DNA of 64,000 nt from Shewanella avicenniae (GCF_017354945.1 NZ_CP071503.1:2418001-2482000), one strand, 5' to 3'; counted from the first letter of the stretch, positions 1 to 9,957 are shown. A program made the numbers and translations. The notes: generated by a model from the letters alone, not told the origin.

Positions 1-1
1 C

Positions 2-1717
2 AGCATGATCGTCCGCTCGTTGATTGACGAAGGCGTTAAACATATTTTCGGCTACCCCGGTGGCTCTGTTCTAGACATCTACGATGCTCTGCACGAAATA
101 TCCCAAGACGAAAAATTCAAAATCGAACACATTCTAGTGCGCCATGAGCAAGCAGCCGTGCATATGGCTGACGGCTATGCGCGTGCCACCGGTGAAGTGG
201 GTGTGGTTTTGGTGACCTCAGGGCCTGGCGCAACCAACGCGATTACCGGTATTGCGACGGCATACATGGATTCTGTCCCGCTAGTGGTGCTATCTGGTCA
301 GGTAGCTAGTAACTTGATTGGTAATGACGCATTCCAAGAATGCGACATGATCGGTATCTCTCGCCCAGTGGTGAAGCACAGTTTCTTAGTCACTGATCCG
401 CGCGAGATTCCTAACACCATTAAGAAGGCGTTTTTTATCGCGGCGTCTGGCCGTCCAGGCCCCGTCGTTGTTGATTTACCAAAAGACTGCCTGAACCCAG
501 CGCTGCTGTATGAATACCAATATCCAGAAAGTGTAAAAATGCGCTCTTATAACCCAACGGTATCAGGCCATAAAGGGCAAATCCGTCGAGGTTTACAAGC
601 ACTGGTTGAAGCGAAAAAACCTGTTCTGTATGTCGGTGGTGGCGCAGTTATTTCTGAGAGCAATCAGAAACTCACTCAACTGGCGGAAAAACTGAACTTG
701 CCGGTGGTCAGTACCTTGATGGGCTTAGGCGCATTTCCCGGCAACCACACTAACCATTTAGGCATGTTGGGCATGCACGGTTTGTATGAAGCCAACATGG
801 CCATGCATAACTGTGACCTTATTTTTGGTATTGGTGTGCGTTTCGACGACCGCACCACCAACAACCTAGCGAAATACTGCCCTAACGCCAGCGTTGTTCA
901 TATCGATATCGATCCTTCTTCAATTTCAAAAACCGTCCATGCCGATATCCCGATCGTTGGCTCAGCTGACGCCGTGTTAAGCGACATGCTGGAACTGTTA
1001 GAAGAAGGTATTGATAGCAATCAAGACGCAAGTGCGATTGAACAGTGGTGGCATCAGATTAACCATTGGCGTGACCGTCAATGCCTGAACTATGAAAAGT
1101 CAGCTGAGCGTATCAAGCCACAACAAGTGATTGAAACGCTATACAAACTGACCAAAGGCGAAGCCTATGTGGCCTCAGACGTAGGTCAGCACCAAATGTT
1201 CGCTGCGCTGTATTATCCGTTTAATAAGCCACGCCGTTGGATCAACTCAGGTGGTCTTGGCACTATGGGCTTTGGCTTACCTGCTGCAATGGGCGTGAAG
1301 ATGGCGCTGCCTGATGAAACCGTTGTTTGTGTTACCGGTGACGGTTCAATCCAGATGAACATTCAAGAGCTTTCAACTGCACTGCAATACGGCGTTCCCG
1401 TTAAGATCATCAACCTCAACAACCGCTTCCTAGGTATGGTGAAGCAGTGGCAAGACATTATTTATGCTGGTCGCCACTCGCAATCCTACATGGATTCCGT
1501 ACCGAATTTTGCCAAGATTGCAGAAGCCTATGGCCATGTAGGCATGACGGTGAGTCATCCTGATGAGCTAGAAGGCAAACTCGCAGAAGCGCTGGCAATG
1601 GAAGATCGGCTGGTATTTGTCGATATCAGCGTAGATGAAACAGAACACGTCTACCCGATGCAGATCCGTGGCGGTTCTATGAGTGACATGTGGTTGAGCA
1701 AAACGGAGAAATGCTGA
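2..1717 (+). CDS. ilvI: Acetolactate synthase large subunit (5' end cut by window)
   Basis: Catalytic subunit of acetohydroxyacid synthase: condenses two pyruvates, or pyruvate and 2-ketobutyrate, in the first common step of valine/leucine/isoleucine synthesis, using ThDP, Mg and FAD. Visible are the N-terminal [18 protein letters not shown] segment with the catalytic Glu, the FAD-domain stretch around [13 protein letters not shown], and the C-terminal ThDP motif starting GDGSIQMN and ending NLNN. It aligns nearly end to end with E. coli IlvI. The first ATG in the window (base 5) corresponds to an internal Met of IlvI, and the frame is open back to base 2, so about nine residues lie upstream of the window. 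Followed by ilvH with ATGA overlap, the usual two-gene operon. Confidence 0.96.
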   Translation, partial: SMIVRSLIDEGVKHIFGYPGGSVLDIYDALHEISQDEKFKIEHILVRHEQAAVHMADGYARATGEVGVVLVTSGPGATNAITGIATAYMDSVPLVVLSGQVASNLIGNDAFQECDMIGISRPVVKHSFLVTDPREIPNTIKKAFFIAASGRPGPVVVDLPKDCLNPALLYEYQYPESVKMRSYNPTVSGHKGQIRRGLQALVEAKKPVLYVGGGAVISESNQKLTQLAEKLNLPVVSTLMGLGAFPGNHTNHLGMLGMHGLYEANMAMHNCDLIFGIGVRFDDRTTNNLAKYCPNASVVHIDIDPSSISKTVHADIPIVGSADAVLSDMLELLEEGIDSNQDASAIEQWWHQINHWRDRQCLNYEKSAERIKPQQVIETLYKLTKGEAYVASDVGQHQMFAALYYPFNKPRRWINSGGLGTMGFGLPAAMGVKMALPDETVVCVTGDGSIQMNIQELSTALQYGVPVKIINLNNRFLGMVKQWQDIIYAGRHSQSYMDSVPNFAKIAEAYGHVGMTVSHPDELEGKLAEALAMEDRLVFVDISVDETEHVYPMQIRGGSMSDMWLSKTEKC

Positions 1718-2214
1718 TGAAACGCCGAATTATTTCTGTATTGATGGAAAACCAACCTGGTGCTTTGTCTCGCGTAGTTGGCTTGTTTTCTCAACGTGGT
1801 TACAACATTGATACCTTGAACGTGGCGCCTACCGAAGATGCCACCCTGTCTCGTCTGACGGTATCTGTCTTTGCCGATGAGTCGATTCTTGAGCAAATCG
1901 AGAAGCAGCTACACAAGTTGATCGATGTACTCAAAGTATCCAACATCACCGAAACCGCTTATGTTGAGCGGGAACTGGCGTTGATTAAAGTCAGAGCAGT
2001 TGGCGAGATGCGCGATGAAGTCAAACGCATGGCCGATATCTTCCGCGGCCAAATCATTGATGTCACATCGAATCTCTACACCATCCAACTGGCGGGTACA
2101 TCAGAGAAACTGGACTCCTTTATCAGTGCGATGACAGAAACAACAAAAGTCATAGAAGTGTCACGTTCAGGCGTTGTTGGCCTTGCTCGTGGCGATAAAG
2201 CGATGAAAGTGTAA
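1717..2214 (+). CDS. ilvH: Acetolactate synthase regulatory small subunit
   Basis: Regulatory subunit (165 aa) that activates the IlvI catalytic subunit and confers feedback inhibition by valine. It has an N-terminal ACT domain (SVLMENQPGALSRVVGLFSQ, then RGYNIDTLNV) and a C-terminal ACT-like half ending SRSGVVGLARGD, as in E. coli IlvH. The ATG at 1717 overlaps the ilvI stop as ATGA, has GGAG about 8 nt upstream and gives the family N-terminus MKRRIISVL. An in-frame ATG at 1711 would add two residues but sits too close to the GGAG. The overlap suggests translational coupling with ilvI. Confidence 0.95.
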   Translation: MKRRIISVLMENQPGALSRVVGLFSQRGYNIDTLNVAPTEDATLSRLTVSVFADESILEQIEKQLHKLIDVLKVSNITETAYVERELALIKVRAVGEMRDEVKRMADIFRGQIIDVTSNLYTIQLAGTSEKLDSFISAMTETTKVIEVSRSGVVGLARGDKAMKV

Positions 2215-2236
2215 CTGTCACAAACATGTCATATTT

Positions 2237-2268
2237 ATAAGGCGCCCCTAGGCGCCTTATTTGTTTTT
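2237..2268 (+). terminator. Intrinsic terminator of ilvIH
   Basis: Perfect 10-bp stem (ATAAGGCGCC / GGCGCCTTAT) with loop CCTA, followed by TTGTTTTT. It lies 22 nt after the ilvH stop and separates ilvIH from the pst operon. Confidence 0.9.
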
Positions 2269-2369
2269 ACTTTTAAATCATTACTATAAGTAAAAATCAA
2301 TATTTCACAAAACGCTAAACAACTCGCCATCTGCTATTTTTTGCGCAATTTTTTCATCATATTTTATCA

Positions 2370-2388
2370 CTGTCACATAGCTGTCATT
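2370..2388 (+). promoter_or_regulatory. Pho box (PhoB site) upstream of pstS
   Basis: Two 7-mers, CTGTCAC and CTGTCAT, spaced 11 bp apart, match the PhoB direct-repeat pattern (CTGTCA-rich 7-mers with a 4-bp A/T spacer). The site is about 67 bp upstream of the pstS start. It implies induction by PhoB-P under phosphate limitation; this follows from known PhoB site architecture and is not proven here. Confidence 0.85.
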
Positions 2389-2454
2389 TAACGGTGACAA
2401 ACTGCTCCCCGTCAACTAACCAACGACTGGAATGTCAAATTTTAGGATTGATAT

Positions 2455-3498
2455 ATGAAAAACTTGCTTAAGGGCGCGCTGTTTGGATGTGCTATCGTTT
2501 GTTCAACTTCAGCATTCGCTGACACAGTAATCAACGGTGCTGGTGCTACTTTCCCTTACCCAGTATATGCAAAATGGGCTGAGCAGTATAACAAAGAAAC
2601 CGGCGTAAAACTGAACTACCAAGCTATCGGTTCAGGCGGCGGTATCAAGCAAATCGTTGCTAAGACAGTAGATTTCGGTGCATCAGATGCGCCATTGAAT
2701 AAAGAAGCTTTGGATAAAGACGGTCTGGTGCAATTTCCAGCAGTTATGGGTTCTATCGTTGCTGTAGTTAACCTGCCAGGTTTGAAAGCAGGTGAACTGA
2801 AGTTGTCTGGTGAACTGTTAGCAGACATTTATTTGGGTAAAGTAAAAAGCTGGGATGACGCAGCAATTGCTGAACTGAACAGCGGCGTTAAACTGCCAAA
2901 AACCCCAATCTATACCGTTCACCGTTCAGACGGTTCAGGTACTACTTATAACTTCACTGACTACCTGAGCCGCGTAAGCGGTGACTGGAAATCAAGCACA
3001 GGTGTAGGTAAAGAAGTAGCGTGGCCAAAAGAAGCCAACCAACTGGGTGGTAAAGGTAACGCTGGTGTAGCTAACTTCGTAAAACGCACTAAAGGCGCTA
3101 TCGGCTACGTTGAGTTTGCTTATGCTAAGACCAACGGTCTGGCTTACACCCAACTGAAAAACAAAGACGGCAAGTTTGTTCTGCCAACAATGGGCGCTTT
3201 CCAAGCTGCTGCAGCTAACGCTGACTGGGCAAACGCTCCTGGCTTCAAACTGATCCTGAACGACCAACCAGGTGCTGAGTCATGGCCAATGACTGCTGCG
3301 ACTTTCATCCTGATGCACAAAGAGCAAGCTAACGAAGCAACTGCTAAAGAAGTGCTGAAGTTCTTCGAATGGTCTTACGCAAACGGTGATGACCTGGCTG
3401 CTGAGCTGGAATATATCCCAATGCCAGACAACGTTGTGAAAATGGTTGAAACCATGTGGCACAACGATATCAAAGCAGATGGTAAAGCAGTTTACTAA
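2455..3498 (+). CDS. pstS: Phosphate ABC transporter, periplasmic binding protein
   Basis: High-affinity periplasmic phosphate receptor (347 aa) feeding the PstCAB importer. There is a clear signal peptide (MKNLLKGALFGCAIVCSTSAFA, cleavage after AFA), then the PstS N-terminus GAGATFPYPVYAKW, the phosphate-contact loop GSGGG and the RSDGSGTTYNFTDYL motif. Length is typical. Codon use looks biased to frequent codons (GGT, CTG, GCA), as expected for a gene highly expressed under phosphate starvation. First gene of pstSCAB, behind a Pho box. Confidence 0.96.
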   Translation: MKNLLKGALFGCAIVCSTSAFADTVINGAGATFPYPVYAKWAEQYNKETGVKLNYQAIGSGGGIKQIVAKTVDFGASDAPLNKEALDKDGLVQFPAVMGSIVAVVNLPGLKAGELKLSGELLADIYLGKVKSWDDAAIAELNSGVKLPKTPIYTVHRSDGSGTTYNFTDYLSRVSGDWKSSTGVGKEVAWPKEANQLGGKGNAGVANFVKRTKGAIGYVEFAYAKTNGLAYTQLKNKDGKFVLPTMGAFQAAAANADWANAPGFKLILNDQPGAESWPMTAATFILMHKEQANEATAKEVLKFFEWSYANGDDLAAELEYIPMPDNVVKMVETMWHNDIKADGKAVY

Positions 3499-3514
3499 GC
3501 CACTGTAATGACCC

Positions 3515-3543
3515 TAGCCCTCGCGATTAATTTGCGAGGGCTA
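3515..3543 (+). other. Hairpin between pstS and pstC
   Basis: A 10-bp perfect stem (TAGCCCTCGC / GCGAGGGCTA) with a 9-nt loop and no T-run. It sits 16 nt after the pstS stop and 25 nt before pstC. The absence of a T-tract argues against full termination; a 3'-end stabiliser or attenuator that makes pstS mRNA exceed pstCAB mRNA is the likely role (inference). Confidence 0.7.
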
Positions 3544-3568
3544 AGCCATTTCTAAAAAGTTGAGATTT

Positions 3569-4504
3569 ATGAGAGCAATTTCAATCGTGGATTTTCCTTG
3601 GCAAGGTGACAACCTATTCCGTCGCGCCTGTTTCGTCAGTGCTGGACTGATATCGGTATTGATGTTCTGCATTATGCTATCGCTGATATTTGGTGCTTGG
3701 CCAGCGATGGAAAAATTTGGTCTGTCTTTTTTCACTAGTACTGAGTGGAACCCAGTAACCGAAGAGTTTGGCGCCCTAAACGCCCTGTACGGTACTGTGG
3801 TTTCTTCCGTTATCGCGGTAATGCTGGCCTTACCAATTGGCTTAGGCGTGGCAATCTTCCTGTCGGAACTCTGCCCTGCAGCGATTTCAAAACCTTTGTT
3901 TATCGCTATCGAATTGTTAGCTGCTGTGCCATCTATCATCTATGGCATGTGGGGTTTGTTTGTGTTTGCCCCGTGGTTTGCAGACGGCTTTCAAATTTGG
4001 GCCAGCGATAACCTTTCTGAAATTCCGGTCATCGGCACCCTGTTTAGTGGTCCACCGATGGGTGTTGGCTTGTTAACCTCAGGCATTATTCTCGCTTTTA
4101 TGATTTTGCCGATCCTAACATCACTGATTAAAGAAGCCTTGTCGACAGTTCCTAAGGTATTACGTGAAGCCACCTATGGTATTGGCGCAACGCAATTTGA
4201 AGTGATTGTGAAGGTGTTACTGCCAGCGATTAAAGGGCCAATCTTTGGTGCGTTGATTCTGGCGTTGGGTCGCGCGCTGGGCGAAACCATGGCAATTACC
4301 TTCGTCATCGGTGGTGCGCAAAGCATCGACACCAGCTTGTTTATGCCTGCGACGTCAATCTCGGCCTCAATTGCCAACCAATTCAACGAAGCCACTGGCG
4401 ACATGCATATTTCAGCGCTGATTGGCCTTGGTTTGGTACTGTTTATGATCACCTTTATGGTGATGGGTACTGCACGAGTGCTGTTGCGGAGGAAAGCGAA
4501 ATGA
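3569..4504 (+). CDS. pstC: Phosphate ABC transporter permease PstC
   Basis: Inner-membrane permease subunit of the Pst importer (311 aa), six predicted TM helices. Family signatures are visible: the [20 protein letters not shown] stretch, the long periplasmic loop before [10 protein letters not shown], and the cytoplasmic EAA-type coupling region around [16 protein letters not shown], then [10 protein letters not shown] chose the ATG at 3569 (MRAISIVDF) over a TTG three codons upstream; the SD is weak in either case. The stop overlaps the pstA ATG (ATGA). Confidence 0.94.
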   Translation: MRAISIVDFPWQGDNLFRRACFVSAGLISVLMFCIMLSLIFGAWPAMEKFGLSFFTSTEWNPVTEEFGALNALYGTVVSSVIAVMLALPIGLGVAIFLSELCPAAISKPLFIAIELLAAVPSIIYGMWGLFVFAPWFADGFQIWASDNLSEIPVIGTLFSGPPMGVGLLTSGIILAFMILPILTSLIKEALSTVPKVLREATYGIGATQFEVIVKVLLPAIKGPIFGALILALGRALGETMAITFVIGGAQSIDTSLFMPATSISASIANQFNEATGDMHISALIGLGLVLFMITFMVMGTARVLLRRKAK

Positions 4505-5331
4505 TCCGCAAGTTTAAAAACGAGCTGTTTAAATTTCTGTGCTTAGCCTCTACCGCAATCGGCTTGGGCATTTTGGTACTGATCCTGTTCACCCTGTTCC
4601 AAAAAGGCTTTGCCGGGATGAACTGGGCACTGTTCACTCAAGTAACTCCGGGCCCTGGCGGCGAAGGTGGCTTGCTCAATGCGATTATCGGTAGCGTGAT
4701 TATGACCGGTATCGGCATATTAGTGGCAACCCCTATCGGCGTGTTAGCGGGGACGTGGTTGGCTGAATATGGTCAGAACTCGAAAACTGCAGATACCATT
4801 CGCTTTTTGAACGGTATGCTGATGAGCGCACCGTCAATTTTGATTGGTCTGTTCGTCTATGAAATTGTGGTGGTGACTTCAGGTCACTTCTCAGGTTGGG
4901 CAGGTTCAATCGCATTGGCCATCATCGCCCTGCCAGTGATCATCAGCACCACTGAAGAGATGCTCAAACTGGTCCCCACTCAGCTTCGTGAAGCAGGTGC
5001 AGGCTTAGGTACGCCAAAATGGCGCGTCACCCTGCAATTGAGCTACCGCGCGGTGGGAACAGGCATTGTCACTGGGATTTTGCTGTCGATTGCCCGTATC
5101 AGTGGCGAGACAGCACCGCTACTATTTACAGCACTAAATTCCAGCTTTATGTCTGTTAACCCGAATGAGCCTATGGCAAACTTGCCGGTGACAATCTATC
5201 AATACGCAATGAGCCCGTACGAATCGTGGAACCAACTGGCCTGGTCCGGCGCATTGTTAATTACCATGGCCATTTTGTTCCTCAATGTTCTTTCAAGAGC
5301 ATTACCACAACTTAAAAAGCGGAGGTCCTGA
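4501..5331 (+). CDS. pstA: Phosphate ABC transporter permease PstA
   Basis: Second Pst permease subunit (276 aa), partner of PstC in the inner membrane. It shows the PstA pattern: TM1 near residues 14-35, [30 protein letters not shown], the EAA loop [15 protein letters not shown], and [12 protein letters not shown]. It overlaps pstC by 4 nt at the start, and its stop shares one base with the pstB start (TGATG), so the pstCAB cistrons are probably translationally coupled. Confidence 0.95.
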   Translation: MIRKFKNELFKFLCLASTAIGLGILVLILFTLFQKGFAGMNWALFTQVTPGPGGEGGLLNAIIGSVIMTGIGILVATPIGVLAGTWLAEYGQNSKTADTIRFLNGMLMSAPSILIGLFVYEIVVVTSGHFSGWAGSIALAIIALPVIISTTEEMLKLVPTQLREAGAGLGTPKWRVTLQLSYRAVGTGIVTGILLSIARISGETAPLLFTALNSSFMSVNPNEPMANLPVTIYQYAMSPYESWNQLAWSGALLITMAILFLNVLSRALPQLKKRRS

Positions 5332-6143
5332 TGAATCAGGTAGCCCAATTGAAAGATTACCAACAACCTAATGTAAACCCGTTGGTTAAACGTATGGACA
5401 TCAAAGACTTGAACTTCTTCTACGGAAAAGACAAGCGTGTGTTATTCGATGTCACCATGCCAATCTACGAGAATCACGTGACTGCGATGATCGGTCCGTC
5501 TGGTTGTGGTAAATCAACGCTATTACGTTGTTTAAACCGTATTTATGAACTGTATCCAGGCCAATATGCTGAAGGTGATGTGACCCTTGGCAGCGATATC
5601 AAAGTGCTGGATAAGAAAGTTGATTTAAACGACCTGCGTGCCAAAATCGGCATGGTATTCCAAAAGCCAACGCCGTTCCCAATGAGCATTTACGACAACA
5701 TCGCTTTTGGTATCAAGTTGTACGAAAGCCTGTCACGTAAGCAGATGGATGCGCGCGTTCAAGAAGCGTTAGAAAAAGCGCAACTGTGGAACGAAGTGAA
5801 AGAAAAGCTGCATACAGATGCTTCAGGTTTATCTGGTGGTCAACAGCAACGTTTGTGTATCGCCCGCACTATCGCATTAAAACCAGATGTGATTTTGATG
5901 GACGAGCCAACCTCAGCACTCGACCCAATTGCGACTCAAGGTATCGAAAAGCTGATCACTGAACTGCGCAAGGATTACACCATCGTAATCGTGACTCACA
6001 ATATGCAGCAAGCGGCGCGTATCTCTGACTACACCGCCTTTATGTATTTAGGTGAGTTGATTGAATTTGGTGAAACCCAACAGGTGTTTAACCAGCCAAA
6101 GAATCAACGTACTCAAGATTACGTTAAGGGCACATTCGGCTAA
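5331..6143 (+). CDS. pstB: Phosphate ABC transporter ATP-binding protein
   Basis: Cytoplasmic ATPase driving phosphate import (270 aa). Walker [10 protein letters not shown], signature LSGGQQQR, Walker B VILMDEPT and the H-loop THNMQQA are all intact. The Q-loop [15 protein letters not shown] is the PstB-specific form. Last gene of the operon: a terminator follows within 30 nt, and the expected phoU is not downstream but replaced by an HD-domain gene on the other strand. Confidence 0.96.
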   Translation: MNQVAQLKDYQQPNVNPLVKRMDIKDLNFFYGKDKRVLFDVTMPIYENHVTAMIGPSGCGKSTLLRCLNRIYELYPGQYAEGDVTLGSDIKVLDKKVDLNDLRAKIGMVFQKPTPFPMSIYDNIAFGIKLYESLSRKQMDARVQEALEKAQLWNEVKEKLHTDASGLSGGQQQRLCIARTIALKPDVILMDEPTSALDPIATQGIEKLITELRKDYTIVIVTHNMQQAARISDYTAFMYLGELIEFGETQQVFNQPKNQRTQDYVKGTFG

Positions 6144-6170
6144 GCCACATTGCGTTCAGCACAAATTAGA

Positions 6171-6201
6171 AAAGGGGCACAATCGCCCCTTTTTGTTTTT
6201 T
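6171..6201 (+). terminator. Intrinsic terminator of pstSCAB
   Basis: Stem AAAGGGGC / GCCCCTTT with loop ACAATC, then TTGTTTTTT. It closes the pst operon directly after pstB and may also serve the convergent HD gene. Confidence 0.88.
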
Positions 6202-6219
6202 ATCAATTACTTACACATA

Positions 6220-6762
6220 TCACAGATAGCCATCATAATGGGCGATTTTGGCGGCCAACCGTTGGGCAAGAAATGGATTCGCATCGCCAAGCTGCAGCAA
6301 AATCAACCGCGCCTCTGCCTGATACGCCTTAATTTTTGTATTATCCCAATGCGCTGGCGGCGCTTGAAGATTGGTGATACGGTCGCACAATTTCACCATC
6401 CACACGGCTTTTGGCTGCAGTTTAATTCGCGCTAGACTGTCCTGCATCTGCGCCTCTTTACTGCCAAGCTTTGTATCTTTAGTTAACGCCGAGACACCGT
6501 CTGCAATCTCTTGGCCGAACTCAGCCAAAATTTGCTCGTAAGTGGTTGGCGTATCTTCAATAGCATCATGCAATAATGCGCACATCACCAGTAAGTTAGG
6601 CTGTTCTATACCGCCATGTGCTACAGCGGCCATCGCTTCCATTGCCACCAATCCCAGATGATTGATATAGGAAATATCACTGGCGGGCAATGTCTGTCCG
6701 TTGTGGATTCTGGAGGCAAAATTCCACGCTCGCTGATAGCTATCTTGATCCCAAAGACTCAT
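6220..6762 (-). CDS. HD-domain phosphohydrolase, SpoT/MESH1-like
   Basis: Small (180 aa) single-domain HD protein. Motif spacing resembles the hydrolase half of RelA/SpoT and small alarmone hydrolases: H35 (YINH), the H65-D66 pair in LLHDAIEDT followed by TPTTYEQILAEFG, and D127 in VKLCDRITNLQ. These would bind a divalent metal. In that family the activity is removal of the 3' pyrophosphate of (p)ppGpp; whether this protein acts on ppGpp or another nucleotide cannot be told from sequence. GGGGGAG precedes the ATG. It is convergent with pstB across the terminator. Confidence 0.8.
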   Translation of the reverse strand: MSLWDQDSYQRAWNFASRIHNGQTLPASDISYINHLGLVAMEAMAAVAHGGIEQPNLLVMCALLHDAIEDTPTTYEQILAEFGQEIADGVSALTKDTKLGSKEAQMQDSLARIKLQPKAVWMVKLCDRITNLQAPPAHWDNTKIKAYQAEARLILLQLGDANPFLAQRLAAKIAHYDGYL

Positions 6763-6845
6763 TGACTCCCCCTTTGATTAAGCACCCTAAATTAAGTGCC
6801 CTTGCTTTAGCAGCCGTGCTTCATCTCTCATTGCAAAGCAGCTAA

Positions 6846-7679
6846 TTAAGGTGCTGCACAGCGTATTTGCTGACAAAGTTTATCGAAATATAACGGCCCA
6901 GCTTTAAGCCACGCATCAGCATGGATTCCGCCCTTGATAGCGTTCAAATCCAGTTGTGGATGGCTTGTGACCGCCAACAGTAATGCGGTTAGCGGCGTAC
7001 GTTGATCTTGGTCACCTTGGAATATCACCACAGCCACGTCATGCAACTGAGAGAGTTGCTGAGTGAGCTCAAGCTCGAATTGCAGCAGTGATTCAACAGG
7101 TAGCAGTTGCAGCGGTTTTAATAACATGTTGGCACTGAATTTCTGGCGTATAGCACCCGCTAATGAGGCTGCCACCCCATCGAGTAGCAACGCTTTGGGC
7201 GGTTGAACTAAGGCATTCTCCAACGCGATTGCCGCGCCTAACGAGCGTCCAATAAACACTGACTCCGCAATTCGGCAAGAGGACATTTGTTCAATAAACG
7301 CTACGGCGGATTGCGTTAGCGTCAGCACATTGGCAAAACTGGCGCTGCCTTTAGCCCCTTCATACCCCGGATAAGAAATGGCATATACCGAAATACCTCG
7401 GGCATTCAGTGGGGTAAATAATGGGGTTTCGTAGCCGTCGATCCCGCCATGCTGACCGGGGAAAAACAGCGCGCAACCGCTTTCATGTGCTGAAATGTAG
7501 GCACGAATAACCGCACTGGCGCCAGCATGTTCAACCTGATAGCGCTGGGTTTCATGGGTGGTACTGACTGGCACCTTAACAAAAATCAGTGCCGACAAAA
7601 AACAGTGCAGCGCAACTGCCGCCATCAGGTAATAGATGGCGGCGATGACAAAGGTTGCGAAAACCACTTTGTTAATCAC
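6846..7679 (-). CDS. Membrane-anchored alpha/beta hydrolase (ABHD13/BEM46-like)
   Basis: 277-aa hydrolase with one N-terminal membrane segment (about residues 5-33) that probably anchors it with the catalytic domain outside the cytoplasm. The fold is recognisable from FFPGQHGG (oxyanion region), YPGYEGAKGS, the nucleophile elbow GRSLG, the acid in GDQDQRTP and the His in GGIHADAW. This pattern fits the BEM46/ABHD13 serine hydrolases, whose substrates are mostly unknown. The chosen start is a GTG with only a distant AAGGA, so the first residues are uncertain. Confidence 0.75.
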   Translation of the reverse strand: MINKVVFATFVIAAIYYLMAAVALHCFLSALIFVKVPVSTTHETQRYQVEHAGASAVIRAYISAHESGCALFFPGQHGGIDGYETPLFTPLNARGISVYAISYPGYEGAKGSASFANVLTLTQSAVAFIEQMSSCRIAESVFIGRSLGAAIALENALVQPPKALLLDGVAASLAGAIRQKFSANMLLKPLQLLPVESLLQFELELTQQLSQLHDVAVVIFQGDQDQRTPLTALLLAVTSHPQLDLNAIKGGIHADAWLKAGPLYFDKLCQQIRCAAP

Positions 7680-7774
7680 GTTGTGTCTGCAATGTTCCTT
7701 TTTACGTGTCTTTTACGTGTGAGACGTTAACGAAATCCTCCGCGAACCTCTCGAATTAACGCCCGGAAAGGCAA

Positions 7775-8422
7775 TTAAGATTCAAACAACTTGTCCGCCA
7801 CAAATGGGTTATGTTTGCGCTCTTCTGCAATGGTCGACATCGGGCCATGCCCCGGCACAAACTTCATCTCATCCCCTAATGGCCAAAGCTTTTTACGAAT
7901 GGAATCCAGCAGTACTTGATGATTCGAACCGGGGAAATCGGTACGGCCAATAGAACCCCGGAACAGCACATCGCCCACAAAAGCAATATGATCCTGTGCA
8001 GAATAGAACACCACATGGCCTGGGGTGTGACCGGGACAATGCAACACATTCAGAGTGATATTGCCGACCGTCACAGTGTCACCATCATTCAGGTATTGGC
8101 TTGGGGCAAATTTATCCATCGTAGGAAAACCGAATTTCTGGCTCTGCATCGGCAGATTATCTAACCAAAAGGCATCCGCTTCTTGTGGCCCAATAATCTC
8201 TACACCGGTTGCGGCTGCTAACGCCGTTGCGCCACCCACATGATCAATATGGCCGTGGGTTAACAAGATTTTCTCTAAGGTTAAGCCGTGTTCAGTCATG
8301 GCAGCTTGAATGCGCTCAATATCACCGCCCGGATCGACAACCGCCGCTTTATTGGTCTCTTCACACCAGATGACACTGCAGTTTTGTTGGAAAGGCGTCA
8401 CAGGAACTATTTGATATTTCAT
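7775..8422 (-). CDS. Glyoxalase II-like MBL-fold hydrolase (YcbL type)
   Basis: 215-aa metallo-beta-lactamase-fold protein. Metal ligands are clear: THGHIDH (residues 56-62), the His in HCPGHTPGHV, the Asp in FVGDVLFRGSIGRTD, and the His in VPGHGP. Its length and the FRGSIGRTDFPG motif match the YcbL group (type II glyoxalase-like, about 215 aa), which lacks the C-terminal glutathione-binding domain of GloB. The likely activity is thioester hydrolysis, e.g. S-lactoylglutathione in vitro for YcbL relatives. It stands alone on the minus strand, divergent from the S33 peptidase. Confidence 0.86.
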   Translation of the reverse strand: MKYQIVPVTPFQQNCSVIWCEETNKAAVVDPGGDIERIQAAMTEHGLTLEKILLTHGHIDHVGGATALAAATGVEIIGPQEADAFWLDNLPMQSQKFGFPTMDKFAPSQYLNDGDTVTVGNITLNVLHCPGHTPGHVVFYSAQDHIAFVGDVLFRGSIGRTDFPGSNHQVLLDSIRKKLWPLGDEMKFVPGHGPMSTIAEERKHNPFVADKLFES

Positions 8423-8602
8423 CTTGTTAACTACTCATCTGTTTTAGCTTATGCAGTAACAGCTTATCTGCCACCGCGAACAGTGCAAGCAGTCTAACGT
8501 CTTTCGCTATAAATATCTGCCCTACTCGCCCTATCGGCACTGCATTGGCTCACAAAATTGCGGTAACATGCTGCCCTATTGTGTTATCGCTAAGGTCTGT
8601 AG

Positions 8603-9886
8603 ATGGACGCTCAAATCCACATTGCGGGAGCTGTTGCTTACAAGCACTTCTTTGATTTACCGCTAGATTATCAATCACCTGAAAAATGTATTCGTATCTT
8701 TGCCCGCGAAGTCCGCGGTCTGCAAGCAGGTGCTGAGAACCTGCCATTTTTGGTATTTTTTCAGGGCGGCCCCGGCTTTGGCGCCATGCGTCCGGGCGCC
8801 AATAGTGGTTGGCTAAAGCGGGCGTTAACTGAGTTTCGCGTGCTATTGCTCGATCAACGTGGCACAGGGCTGTCTTCGCCGATTAGCTACGCCAGTCTGC
8901 AGCAACTCACACCGGCACAACAAGCCGAGTACTTGCAGCATTTTCGCGCCGACAACATAGTGCGCGACGCCGAAGCGATTAGGCAACAGCTATCACCAGA
9001 TCAACCATGGTCAGCGCTCGGCCAAAGTTTTGGTGGCTTTTGTATTCTGCACTATTTGAGCGTTGCACCAGAGGGCTTGAAACAAGCTTTTATCACTGGC
9101 GGCATACCATCTCTCACCCGCAGCGCCGCAGAAGTGTATCAAGCAACGTTTAAGCGCGTATTGCAAAAAAATCGCGACTTCTTTAACCGATTTTCTGACG
9201 CAAGAGCGCTAACCCAACAGCTGGTGAGTTACCTTCGCCAGCATCAAGTACTGCTCCCCAATGGCGATACCCTAAGTGTCGAAATGCTACAACTGCTCGG
9301 CATCCATCTTGGCATGGAGCAAGGCGCAGAAACGCTTTACTACCTGCTTGAGCAAGCCTTAATTGATACGCCATCCGGGCAACAGCTTAACCCGCTGTTT
9401 TTAGCTCAAGTGAATGAATTACTGAGTTATCACACCAATCCTATCTATGCGATTTTGCATGAAGCCATCTATTGCCAAACCGATGCATCGCAATGGGCTG
9501 CCCACCAAGTGCGGCAGTCCTTGCCCGAATTTGCTACTGATGCCGAAGAACTATTGTTTACTGGCGAAATGGTGTTCCCGTGGATGTTTAAGCAGATTAA
9601 CTGGTTAACGCCCTTAGCCGAAGCTGCTGAGCTGCTCGCCCACAAAGCGGATTGGCCAACACTCTATGACCTCGATCAGCTTGCGCAAAATAAGGTACCC
9701 GTCGCGGCGGCGATTTACAGCAATGATATGTATGTCGAGCGCCAATTCAGTGAAGAAACTGCTGCCTTGGTAGCTAACATGCACACTTGGGTGACCTCAG
9801 AATATGAACATAACGGCATTCGTATGGACGGAGAACATATTCTCAATAAGCTCATCGCCCTAGTGCGTGGTGAACAGCTACGCTAA
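8603..9886 (+). CDS. Proline iminopeptidase-like S33 alpha/beta hydrolase
   Basis: 427-aa cytoplasmic hydrolase of peptidase family S33. The oxyanion motif FFQGGPGFG, the DQRGTGLSSP strand-turn and the nucleophile elbow GQSFGGF are typical of prolyl aminopeptidases. The catalytic Asp is probably in IYSNDMYVE and the His in MDGEHIL near the C-terminus. It should remove N-terminal (often proline) residues from peptides. No signal peptide is seen. AAGG lies 8 nt before the ATG, and a hairpin terminator follows. Confidence 0.85.
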   Translation: MDAQIHIAGAVAYKHFFDLPLDYQSPEKCIRIFAREVRGLQAGAENLPFLVFFQGGPGFGAMRPGANSGWLKRALTEFRVLLLDQRGTGLSSPISYASLQQLTPAQQAEYLQHFRADNIVRDAEAIRQQLSPDQPWSALGQSFGGFCILHYLSVAPEGLKQAFITGGIPSLTRSAAEVYQATFKRVLQKNRDFFNRFSDARALTQQLVSYLRQHQVLLPNGDTLSVEMLQLLGIHLGMEQGAETLYYLLEQALIDTPSGQQLNPLFLAQVNELLSYHTNPIYAILHEAIYCQTDASQWAAHQVRQSLPEFATDAEELLFTGEMVFPWMFKQINWLTPLAEAAELLAHKADWPTLYDLDQLAQNKVPVAAAIYSNDMYVERQFSEETAALVANMHTWVTSEYEHNGIRMDGEHILNKLIALVRGEQLR

Positions 9887-9908
9887 GCCACCATTTATCC
9901 ACTTCTGT

Positions 9909-9957
9909 GTGACGCTGACGGCGGTAATTTACGCCGAGCGTCACTCAGTTATTTTGT
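9909..9957 (+). terminator. Probable terminator after the S33 peptidase gene
   Basis: Outer stem GTGACGCT / AGCGTCAC (9909-9916 with 9937-9944) encloses a second GGCG/CGCC pairing, followed by TCAGTTATTTTG. The stem is strong but the T-run is interrupted. Confidence 0.65.
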
